Shown here: positions 1 to 9,521 of the stretch, in pieces
How the letters are laid out: the number at the start of each line of letters is the position of its first letter
How positions within the stretch are numbered: the first letter of the stretch is position 1
Position numbers and translations under genes: made by a program
NCBI GenBank assembly: GCA_024529925.1
Contig: JAFEUB010001108.1
Span: 527,501-591,500, forward strand
Reading direction: 5' to 3'
DNA: 64,000 bases
Origin: Ophthalmolycus amberensis
Taxonomy: Eukaryota > Chordata > Actinopteri > Perciformes > Zoarcidae
Notes under the pieces: generated by a model
Seen by the model: the letters and a program-made list of their open reading frames with translations, nothing else
Database searches by the model: none
Told to the model about the DNA's origin: nothing

Positions 1-640
1 TATGAAGTATTCATGAACATATTTAACCAGTTTGACCCTATAGGGTCTGTCAGTGAAGTGTGTTTTGTGCAGCATTGTTTATATCTCTATTTAAAAGTTT
101 TTGTCATACCAGAGATTGAAGAGATAGTAACCTTTACAAGATAAATATATGTTGAAAACCATAAGATACCATAATAACAATAATGTAGCTTCAGTGAAGC
201 GTCAGAAGGAGCAGGAACCAGAAAATGTACGTGACATTGTCATGCAAAAAATATTCCATTTAACTTTGAAGCCACTTTGGGTTAATTTAAGTTCAAGTTT
301 GTCGGAGTTGAAGAGGTTAAGTATTTACACTAAACTATATTTCATGTTAACATCAGCAAAGAAAACCTCAATGAATAGACTGAAATCCAGTGTGAAGCCT
401 TCTTGTTCAATTTATAAATGAAGGCATTGAAATGTGATGGGCGTGTTAAACAAGCTGTCAGCAGACGGGGAAGGATTACCAGTTTCCTGTCAGAACATGT
501 TTTTTTGTTTTGTTGCTTATTGTATGATTAATTATATTCTTGTCCATTCATGTGCAGTATGTGCTGCAATATAACCTGTTCACAATGCAATAATGTGTAA
601 GTTCCACATACACATGTCAATAAAATCTTATTTACACTGA
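1..640 (+). other. noxo1: 3' UTR of a further noxo1 copy lying left of the window
   Basis: The first bases match the sequence that begins 20 nt after the stop codon of copy A (12,212) and copy B (20,252), and the match continues without a break. The window therefore opens inside the 3' UTR of another noxo1 gene whose coding exons lie to the left. The shared polyadenylation signal AATAAA is at 619-624. A 90-codon ORF at 149-421 recurs in every copy but sits wholly in the 3' UTR and resembles nothing; I do not consider it coding. Confidence 0.85.
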
Positions 641-1320
641 AGAAACAAGAAGTTCCTGTTTATTTAATAAAAAAGAGAAGAGTCAATCTTCAGATAACAC
701 AAGAACTGTAAAAATCACACCATAAGAATGCATAAGATGAGTGAAAAATAAAACAAGCAATTGAAGTAAGAACCTAATAATAGTTTAAAAAAGATTCTGT
801 TGTTTCAGTAGAGATAGTTTCCTGAGCAGCCTCGATAGAGTTTGATGGAAAAATATTCAATAAAAAGTGCAGCAATGCACCATGTTCTTAAGATCATCAC
901 TGTACTGTATTGACATGTCAGTATTGTTTTCCGATGGACTTAAAATGGAATTCATAATTGAAATCACCAACAGTATCATCTTACATACTATGATATTTAA
1001 TAGTTTGTGTAGTTGTTTATCATTTAAATACTCATGCCTGGGGTTGTAGTTTATAAGTGTGAAAGAACTGTCAATGTACTGAGTGTACAAAAGGATGAAT
1101 GTACAGTACATTATCACTGTGATAGGTATACAGGCATGTCAGAGCCGGCTATTAACAAGGCATCAAGCCAGTGTTGAACTTGAGTCAATGAGGTCAATGT
1201 AACTGTATGCCTCAGCATATTTCAATCATGAGTTTAATGTCGACGGTGCATTACTGTACATCGTGTTGGCTACTCCAGGAAACAGAAAAACCAGTTCCAA
1301 TGGATCTATTGTATACTTAG

Positions 1321-1545
1321 GTCTGGGAAGTGACGTTATGCTCTCTTCTTCCTCCTATCTTCTACCTGATACTCCCTTTGCTCAGCAGTCTGGTCTGCTG
1401 CTAGAAGATGTGTGCTGAAATAAGAGTACAGCACTTTGGACTGTGCTGCCATAGAAACCATCCAAAATGCAATAGTTTTAAAATTAAATAATATTAGTTG
1501 TACCCAACCTACTAAGTCACAACAAAACAAAGAAAGGATTTTGCT
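1321..1545 (+). repeat. Internal direct repeat of the spacer, first member
   Basis: A stretch of about 200 bp starting at a conserved GGAAGTGAC motif is repeated at about 1,988-2,190 in the same unit, with recognisable similarity through an ACAGCACTTTGGA motif and a GCTGCCATAG motif. The same pair recurs in unit 2 (about 13,540 and 14,200). A related member is at about 6,167, the first member is in unit 3 (about 21,580), and a diverged one is at about 26,090. No coding potential was recognised. Confidence 0.7.
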
Positions 1546-2317
1546 TTATATATACCGTAGTTATATCCATGTATCCATATTTCCTGGATCCAGTTCACAG
1601 CTGTTGAGATGCACTTTGTTCCAGTTGTAAATGGTGCATGCTATTCGGCTAAGACACGAGTATGTGTTGCAAGAATGCAGATGAGACAAAACTGAGGAAT
1701 ATAATGTGTCAAGGCATCCTTGAAGAGGGAATGATCTTTAAAATATTCCTAAACTGCAGAAAGCCGGATTTTAAAATCCCTTTCACTTGTCTGCTGAAGT
1801 CAAGTCTGAGTCAAAAAGCACGTCCAGATTCATAGTTCAGTCAGGAGAGATGCTTAAAGAATAGAAACATTCATTGACTTGGTGCACAATAGGAAAGTTG
1901 CAACATCCCCGTCAACGTATTTATTGTCATATTTACAAAGAAAAAAGATTGCCATCATTTAGTAAACAGAAGCTCATAAAATACATATGCCTTGGAAGTG
2001 ACGTTATGCTCTCTTCTTCATCCTATCTTCTACCTGATACTCCCTTTGCTCAGCAGTCTGGTCAGCTGCTATATGTGTGCTTAAATAAGAGTACAGCACT
2101 TTGGATGTAGCTGCCATAGCAACCTAAAGTTTAATAGTTTTCAGATGAAATAATATTAGTTGTGCCCGACCTACTAAGGCTGTAAAAGTCACAACAAAAG
2201 AACAAAATGATTTTGCTTTTGCTTAATTTGCCTTTATTTATGCATCTTAGACCATTAGGCCACCATAGGTTTAAAAAATGAAACAAAAATAGCCATCTTT
2301 AGTAAATGCGACTGTAA

Positions 2318-4838
2318 GGCAAGGCAAGGCAAGTTTATTTGTATAGCACATTTCAACAACAAGGTAATTCAAAGTGCTTCACATAAAACCATTAAAAGCA
2401 TCAAAACATAAGGCAAAAGAAAAGGAGATTTAAAAACAATTAAAGAAACAGTGTAAGAAATAAAATTCAGTAGTAAAATGCAGAAATGCAGGAAATTGAT
2501 TAATATATTAATTGAATGTGGTTCAATTAAAGGCAGCAGCAAACAGAAAGGTCTTCAATCTTGATTTAAATGAGCTGAGGGTCTCAGCAGACCTGCAGCT
2601 TTCTGGGACTTTGTTCCAGATATGTGGAGCAGAAAAACTGAACGCTGCTTCTCCATGTTTAGTTCTGACTCTGGGAACAGAAAGTAGACCGGTCCCAGAC
2701 GACCTGAGGGGTCGGGATGGTTCATAAGGTAGCAGCAGATCAGAGATGTATTTTGGCCCTAAACCATTCAGTGCTTTGTAAACCAACAGCAGGATTTTAA
2801 AGTCAATTCTTTGTTGGACAGGAAGCCAGTGCAAAGAGATCAGAACTGGAGTGATGTGATCCACCCTCCTGGTCTTAGTGAGGACTCGAGCTGCAGCGTT
2901 CTGAATCAGCTGCAGCTTTCTGACGGACTTTTTACAGAGACCTGTAAACACACCGTTACAGTAGTCCAGTCTGCTGAAGATAAATGCGTGGACAAGTTTT
3001 TCCAAATCCTGTTGAGACATAAGTCCTCTAATCCTTGATATATTCTTCAGGTGATAGTAGGCTGATTTTGTAATTGTCTTGATATGGCTGTTCAGGTTGA
3101 GGTCTGAATCCATAACTACACCTAGATTTCTGGCTTGGTTTGTGGGTTTTAACATCAGTGACTGAAGCTGAGCGGTGATTTTCAATTGTTCGTCCTTGGT
3201 ACCAAAAACAATTACTTCTGTTTTATCTTTGTTTAATTGAAGAAAATTCTGGCACATCCAGTTGTTGATTTGTTCAATGCAGTTACCCAGCCCTTGTATG
3301 GGATTATAGTCCCCTGGTGACATAGTTATGTCGATTTGTGTGTCGTCTGCATAATTATGATAACACACTTTGTTGTTTTCCATAATCTGAGCTAGTGGAA
3401 GCATGTAGATGTTGAACAGAAGAGGCCCCAGTATTGAACCTTGGGGAACACCACATGTCATTTTAGTCAGCTCTGATGTGTAATCAGCTACAGACACAAA
3501 GTATTCTCGGTCCTTCAAGTAGGATTCAAACCAGTTACCGGTAAGTGCTGTGCCAGAGAGTCCCACCCAGATTTTTTGTCTTTCTAGGAGTATGGCATGG
3601 TCGACCGTGTCGAATGCAGCACTGAGATCCAGTAACACTAAGACTGAACTTCTGCCATTGTCTATGTTTAAGTGGATGTCGTTGAAAACCTTAACAAGAG
3701 CAGTTTCAGTCCTGTGGTGCTGTCGAAAGCCTGACTGGAAAACATCAAAGCAGTTATTTACGGCCAAGAAGTTGGTCAGCTGTTGGAAAACCGCTTTTTC
3801 AATTATTTTACTTAAAAATGGGAGGTTTGATATTGGCCTATAATTTTTCATCGTTGCGGAGTCTAAACTAGCCTTCTTTAGGAGTGGTTTAATAACTGCA
3901 GTTTTTAGGGCTTGTGGGAAGACACCTGAGAGAATAGATGTGTTTACAATTTGTAAAAGATCAGTGGTCATGCAGTTTGAAATATTTTTGAAAAAGTGTG
4001 CTGGTAGAATATCCAAGCAGCAGGAGGATGACTTCAGATGTTGTATAATGTCTTCTAGGCTTCTGCGGTCGATTGAATGAAATTGTGTCATGATATTTGA
4101 ATGGATGTTATTCAGAGATCGGGACAACACATATCCTGTGGTTGGTGTGGAGGCACTGACTGCTTGTCAAATTTTCTGAATTTTGTCAGTAAAAAAGGAG
4201 GCAAATTGATTGCATGCCCAGGTGGATTGGAGCTCAGCAGCTACCGACACTGGAGGGTTTGTTAGCCTGTCGACGGTAGCAAATAAGGCGCGTGTATTGT
4301 TCTTGTTTTTGGTTATGATGTCAGAGAAGAATGACTGCCTTGCATTTCTAAGTTCCAAATTATAATTGCGAAGTCTCTCTTTATAGATGTCACAGTGAAC
4401 CTGGAGATTAGTTTTTCGCCACCTGCGCTCAGCTTTCCGACACTCTCGTTTCTCTATTTTGACCAGCGTAGCATTTCTCCAAGGAGATCTTAGCTTACCC
4501 GAGACAACCTTCACTTTAGTGGGTGCAATGGCATCAATAATATTTTTAACTTTAAAATTGAAGCCATCTACAAGCTCATTGACTGAGAGGCAAGAGAGGG
4601 CTGGTGTGGAGGAGAACTTCTGAATAAATAGTTCACTGGTGTTTTCAGAGATGTAACGCTTTGTCACAACCTTGGTTTGGACATTTGTGTGCAAGGAGAT
4701 TGCACTCTCAAAGAAAACACAGAAATGATCAGAGAGTGCAACATCAGTCACAGCGACCTTGGAAATGTTTACACCTTTGGTGATGATGAGGTCCAGAGTG
4801 TGCCCCCTGTTGTGGGTGGGTCCTGTCACATGCTGTAA
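2318..4838 (-). mobile_element. 5'-truncated L2/CR1-like non-LTR retrotransposon (long copy)
   Basis: Read on the minus strand, this encodes a LINE reverse transcriptase at 4130-2523. It contains a YRPISNLPFLSKIIEK block, LLDLSAAFDTVDH, GVPQGSILGPLLF and the catalytic YADDTQ motif, followed by the usual C-terminal tail. Upstream (4913-4167) is the end of the apurinic-endonuclease domain, with GHTLDLIIT and ALSDHF motifs, in a different frame. The ORF is therefore broken near 4,130-4,170 and the endonuclease N-terminus is missing. The 3' end is the low-coordinate end, at an (AAGGC)n tract. The 5' boundary is placed near 4,832-4,838, where similarity to host spacer begins. It is probably inactive. 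L2-like assignment is by motif style only. Confidence 0.85.
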
Positions 4839-5176
4839 AACAATAATTCCTTTCTTTATGACGATAATGTCTCTTAAAGTAAACAGAGGAGTTTCCTTGA
4901 TTATTGTTCTCAAGAATGCCCCTTAACTATTTACTTTATCTGTGTGGCACTTGAATGATAATAAAAGTCGTATTTATTGTCATATTTACAAAGAAAAAAC
5001 TAGTTTTATTATTTCATACATTCTACAGTTGGCCAGGTGGACAACATGTCTCAGCAAGATGATGTTCAAGAAGGACCATCAACAAGCACAGATGTGCTTA
5101 GTTACACTGACATTCTGTGACTGTTCTTCCTTTCTGTGGGCTTCACCAGAGCTTTGTGTACATTATATATAATTAT
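4839..5176. repeat. Host spacer segment repeated around the cluster
   Basis: The block around 4,850-4,990, including a TGTGGCACTTGAATGAT motif, recurs at about 5,870-6,110. The motif is also found in diverged form near 8,908 and 16,938, and a remnant is near 26,750. It therefore belongs to the noxo1-associated spacer, not to the LINE. The rest, to 5,176, is AT-rich with no recognised gene. Confidence 0.55.
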
Positions 5177-5395
5177 ATTATATTATATAGCCCAAACCTG
5201 AATGCTCTGCTGTACCAAATTGTGAGAAAACGGAAAATCCAGAAAAAAGTATTTCCTATATTTTAAATACAAAATACATGTATTGTATTTTGTTACATTT
5301 TCTGGCACCAGTATTTTGTATTTTATTTTGATACATTTATTTGAGGGGTATTTTGTATTTTGTATCAAAATACATTTTGATGTATCTTTGCCCAT
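5177..5395. repeat. AT-rich insertion with internal inverted repeats, probable DNA-transposon remnant
   Basis: This stretch is absent from the equivalent spacer of unit 2 and ends exactly where spacer similarity resumes (CTGTGAGTGACACC). It contains several TTTTGTATTTT/AAATACAAAA words in both orientations, which could fold. It resembles non-autonomous DNA-transposon ends seen in fish, but I cannot name the family and found no clear target-site duplication. Confidence 0.4.
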
Positions 5396-5472
5396 CTCTG
5401 TCTGTGAGTGACACCATTACTGACTGACTGAAAGTACGTGCCACTTCCTGACGATTCCCGGTAACTGTGTGA

Positions 5473-5473
<1 letters not shown>

Positions 5474-5528
<55 letters not shown>
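5474..5528. repeat. (CA)n microsatellite
   Basis: An uninterrupted CA dinucleotide tract of about 55 bp. It occupies the same place as the tracts at about 8,659 and 16,694 in the other spacers, next to a conserved GTTATAACAAAG sequence. Confidence 0.95.
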
Positions 5529-5530
<2 letters not shown>

Positions 5531-5681
5531 GTTATAACAAAGTTTGGTGTAAAAACTGTGCCCTCTGTTTAATCAGAGGGCATCTTTTCTCATCACTCAT
5601 CTTCACACTTCCCCGTCTTTCTCACAGTAAAACAATAAATCTTTTCTTTATGACGATAACGAAAACAGAGACGTTCTCACG

Positions 5682-5683
<2 letters not shown>

Positions 5684-5725
<42 letters not shown>

Positions 5726-5730
5726 CACAC
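5684..5730. repeat. (CA)n microsatellite with one interruption
   Basis: A second CA tract about 200 bp after the first. The flanking sequences (a GATAACAAAG stretch and a TTTATGACGATAA stretch) repeat those around the 5,474 tract, so the whole roughly 200-bp module appears tandemly duplicated here. Confidence 0.9.
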
Positions 5731-5902
5731 TGTTGGATAACAAAGAACTGGTTTGGTGATTGTAAAAAGTCTCCCTCAGTCTAATTATAGGGCGTTTCTT
5801 CTCATCAGCAGCACGTTTCTGATTCACCACTCATCACAGCCTTCCCTGTCTTTCTCACAGTAAAACAATAATTTCTTACTTTATGACGATAATGTCTCTT
5901 AA

Positions 5903-6030
5903 AGTAAACAGAAGAGTTTCCTTGATTATTTTAAAGTAACCAGAAGAGTTTCCTTGATTATTTTAAAGTAACCAGAAGAGTTTCCTTGATTATTTTAAAG
6001 TAAACAGAAGAGTTTCCTTGATTATTGTTC
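5903..6030. repeat. 32-bp minisatellite, four copies
   Basis: Four head-to-tail units start at 5,903, 5,935, 5,967 and 5,999, each reading AGTAAACAGAAGAG or AGTAACCAGAAGAG followed by TTTCCTTGATTATT. The homologous site at about 4,880-4,915 holds a single unit, so this is a local expansion from one to four copies. Confidence 0.95.
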
Positions 6031-6491
6031 TCAAGAATGCCCCTTAACTATTTACTTTATCTGTGTGGCACTTGAATGATAATAAAAGTCGTATTTATTG
6101 TCATATTTACAAAGAAAAAAGATTGCCATCATTTAGTAAACAGAAGCTCATAAAATACATATGCCTTGGAAGTGACATCATGCTTTCTTCTTCATCCTAT
6201 CTTCTACCTGATACTCCCTTTGCTCAGCAGTCTGGTCAGCTGCTATATGTGTGCTTAAATAAGAGTACAGCACTTTGGATTTAGCTGCCATAGCAACCTA
6301 AAGTTTAATAGTTTTCAGATGAAATAATATTAGTTGTGCCCGACCTACTAAGGCTGTAAAAGTCACAACAAAAGAACAAAATGATTTTGCTTTTGCTTAA
6401 TTTGCCTTTATTTATGCATCTTAGACCATTAGGCCACCATAGGTTTAAAAAATGAAACAAAAATAGCCATCTTTAGTAAATGCGACTGTAA

Positions 6492-7944
6492 GGCAAGGCA
6501 AGGCAAGTTTATTTGTATAGCACATTTCAACAACAAGGTAATTCAAAGTGCTTCACATAAAACCATTAAAAGCATCAAAACATAAGGCAAAAGAAAAGGA
6601 GATTTAAAAACAATTAAAGAAACAGTGTAAGAAATTAAATTCAGTAGTAAAATGCAGAAATGCAGGAAATTGATTAATATATTAATTGAATGTGGTTCAA
6701 TTAAAGGCAGCAGCAAACAGAAAGGTCTTCAATCTTGATTTAAATGAGCTGAGGGTCTCAGCAGACCTGCAGCTTTCTGGGACTTTGTTCCAGATATGTG
6801 GAGCAGAAAAACTGAACGCTGCTTCTCCATGTTTAGTTCTGACTCTGGGAACAGAAAGTAGACCGGTCCCAGACGACCTGAGGGGTCGGGATGGTTCATA
6901 AGGTAGCAGCAGATCAGAGATGTATTTTGGCCCTAAACCATTCAGTGCTTTGTAAACCAACAGCAGGATTTTAAAGTCAATTCTTTGTTGGACAGGAAGC
7001 CAGTGCAAAGAGATCAGAACTGGAGTGATGTGATCCACCCTCCTGGTCTTAGTGAGGACTCGAGCTGCAGCGTTCTGAATCAGCTGCAGCTTTCTGATGG
7101 ACTTTTTACAGAGACCTGTAAACACACCGTTACAGTAGTCCAGTCTGCTGAAGATAAATGCGTGGACAAGTTTTTCCAAATCCTGTTGAGACATAAGTCT
7201 TCCAATCCTTGATATATTCTTCAGGTGATAGTAGGCTGATTTTGTAATTGTCTTGATATGGCTGTTCAGGTTGAGGTCTGAATCCATAACTACACCTAGA
7301 TTTCTGGCTTGGTTTGTGGGTTTTAACATCAGTGACTGAAGCTGAGCGGTGATTTTCAATTGTTCGTCCTTGGTACCAAAAACAATTACTTCTGTTTTAT
7401 CTTTGTTTAATTGAAGAAAATTCTGGCACATCCAGTTGTTGATTTGTTCAATGAATGAATGAATGAATGAAATTTATAGAGCGCTTTTCACAGACAGTAG
7501 TATCACAAAGTGCTTAACAGAGCAGACATTTAAAAGCATAAAAAACACAATGTGACCCAAGGGTCAATAAATTATCTACACAGAGAAAATTAAAAAATAA
7601 AATAAAAAATAATAAAAAATAAAATAAAAATGTAAAACATATTTTAAGAGCAGGTCTAGGACATGGGTTTACTTTTACACAAACGCCAGCCTAAACAGGT
7701 GGGTTTTGAGCTGGCTTTTAAAAGTATCCACAGTATCTGCGAGGCGCAGAGTTGCAGGCAGAGCATTCCAGAGCCTCGGGGCCACTGCCTCAAAGGCTCG
7801 GTCACCACGGGTCTTAAATCGTGTGCGTGGGACTGACAGAAGACCGAGAGCGTTTGACCTGAGAGTGCGGGCGGGTGAATAGGGGCGAAGTAGATCAGCT
7901 ACATAAGCCGGAGCCTGACCAATGCAGTTACCCAGCCCTTGTAT
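6492..7944 (-). mobile_element. LINE 3' fragment (short copy in unit 1), interrupted by a nested LINE
   Basis: This is the same L2-like element as at 2,318-4,838, but it stops at the bases matching about 3,298 of the long copy. Its flanks are an exact 8-bp duplication, GACTGTAA, at 6,484-6,491 and 7,945-7,952. It encodes only the C-terminal RT region (minus strand 7431-6697). It is split at 7,454-7,919 by a second LINE fragment. The diverged spacer at about 26,220 appears to be the unoccupied site. Confidence 0.85.
7454..7919 (-). mobile_element. Nested LINE 3' fragment inserted into the older LINE
   Basis: This interrupts the resident LINE, with CAATG on both sides (7,449-7,453 and 7,920-7,924). 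It ends in an (AATG)n tail typical of fish L2-group elements. The minus strand (7956-7675) encodes a LINE C-terminal tail with motifs PRLWNALPATLR and FKSQLKTHLFRLAF, a different family member from the host element. An identical nested insertion is in unit 2 but not in the long LINE copy at 2,318. Confidence 0.85.
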
Positions 7945-8658
7945 GACTGTAAACAATTCCCCTCATGTCTAAAGCAGTATTTATCTACTTTTTGTGAAAT
8001 TACTTTGTTGAACAGAGCCCATGCACGATATTTTCAATAGTATAGGCCTTTTTCAATGAAGACATTTTGACATGTCACAGTGTGAAAGCACAGATTTAAA
8101 TAATGAAATGAATGATGGCTGAAATCCATTTTGCTCCTCCACTTGAATAGAACAGAGTCATCGTTAATGTTATTTTAACACGTGTGCTTTTCCTCCAATA
8201 ACAATATCTATAGCCTATAAGGTGTAAGTCATTTTAGCGGTGGGGGATCTTTTTAAGATTTCTTTCTCCAATGCTTTTCTTAATCTTTTGCTTCATCATT
8301 TTTAGAATAGCAATACACAGAACTTCCACAATGTTAAATCTCATCCAAAGTGAGGCAGAATATTTGTGGGAACATCTTTCCTCAAGGTGGCTCTTCAACA
8401 TCTGAATGCAGGATCTTGAATAGTATACTTTCTGTAGAAATATTCACTTTTCCTGTGTTTATGGACATCATGTGCTTTACTTCTCCGCAGATATCGTTTC
8501 ACATTCAAAGAAAATGAGCTTTGCACCAAATATAAACGTTGGGAATGTTTGTGGTCATATAAAAGTGATGGCAGTGTACAGTGTGATCTGTGAGTGACAC
8601 CATTACTGACTGACTGAAAGTACGTGCCACTTACTGACGATTCCCGGTAACTGTGTGA

Positions 8659-8702
<44 letters not shown>
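8659..8702. repeat. (CA)n microsatellite
   Basis: CA tract about 860 bp upstream of noxo1 copy A. It is followed by a short perfect inverted repeat, GCCCTCTG ... CAGAGGGC, at about 8,740-8,761. Confidence 0.9.
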
Positions 8703-8704
<2 letters not shown>

Positions 8705-9369
8705 GTTATAACAAAGAACTGGTTTGGTGTAAAAACTGTGCCCTCTGTGTAATCAGAGGGCGTCTTTTCTCATCACCCATCTCATCACTCATCTCAGACT
8801 TCCCCGCCTTTCTACAACAAGAACAAATCTTTTCTTCATGACGATAAAGAAAACAGAGACTTGACTATTCATCTAAAAATAACATGGAACTATTTTCTTT
8901 TGCTCTGTGGCACTTGAATGATGATACAAGTCATATTGTCATATTTAAAAAGAAAAAAAGAATGCCATAATTGATATAACAAACAGCAGCTTATACAATG
9001 CTGTACTTGCATGAGTCGGACTACGCCTTCATTAATGTCAAAGCTTAATTATGTGGTGCCAAATGGCACGTCTGCACATGCAGGTTTGGGTGGGTGCAGT
9101 ACATGTTTGAAAAGGATACAAGATCAAAATGTTTTCACACTTAGCTGTTTTGTCATTTACGAACACAATCCTCAATATAATGTCACTGAAATGTTAAAAA
9201 TAGGTTAGGAGACATCGTTCGTTTCTCATTTTTGGAATGCAATCAAGAATAGCAGCTCTACTGTATTCTCCTGCATGACTTCTGACTTTGATGTTAATTT
9301 GACTGCCAGAAGATCCAGCTACACTTGTTTGACCACTCCTCTGCATGTGAGCATCCTTTTTCCCAGCCG

Positions 9370-9521
9370 TCAGGTGTTGCTCACTCTGACTCCGCCTCCG
9401 TTATGTGAAGCACATATAAAGACTCTCTGATCTGGCAGAGCAGCAGAGACAGTTCAGCTAGACACTGAAGGTCAATAAAGCAGCTTTTCATCCTGAGAGC
9501 TCAGACACAAACAAGTGGACG
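9370..9521 (+). promoter_or_regulatory. noxo1: Promoter and 5' UTR of noxo1 copy A
   Basis: A GACTCCGCCTCC GC-box-like motif precedes a TATAAA at 9,415-9,420, about 100 nt before the start codon. Transcription would be expected to start about 25-30 nt after the TATA box. Compared with copies B and C, copy A lacks a CTCC repeat in the GC-rich element and about 10 bp (including CAGCAG) just after the TATA box. The start codon at 9,522 has A at -3 and G at +4, a strong vertebrate context. Confidence 0.7.

Noticed and set aside
149..421. A 90-codon ORF repeated identically at 149, 12,361 and 20,401
   Set aside because: It lies within the noxo1 3' UTR of each copy. It is identical only because the units are recent duplicates, has no domain, and is not preserved in copy C.
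857..1117. Minus-strand 86-codon ORF in the spacer, repeated at 13,070
   Set aside because: AT-rich, low complexity, altered in unit 3 by a small indel, and no family resemblance; its repetition reflects unit duplication.
2512..2727. Plus-strand ORFs of 71 and 75 codons recurring at 2,512/2,811, 6,686/6,985 and 14,720/15,019
   Set aside because: They are antisense shadows of the LINE reverse-transcriptase C-terminal region.
5337..5525. ORFs with long CV repeats (also 5,648, 8,395 and 16,429)
   Set aside because: These are translations of (CA)n microsatellites.
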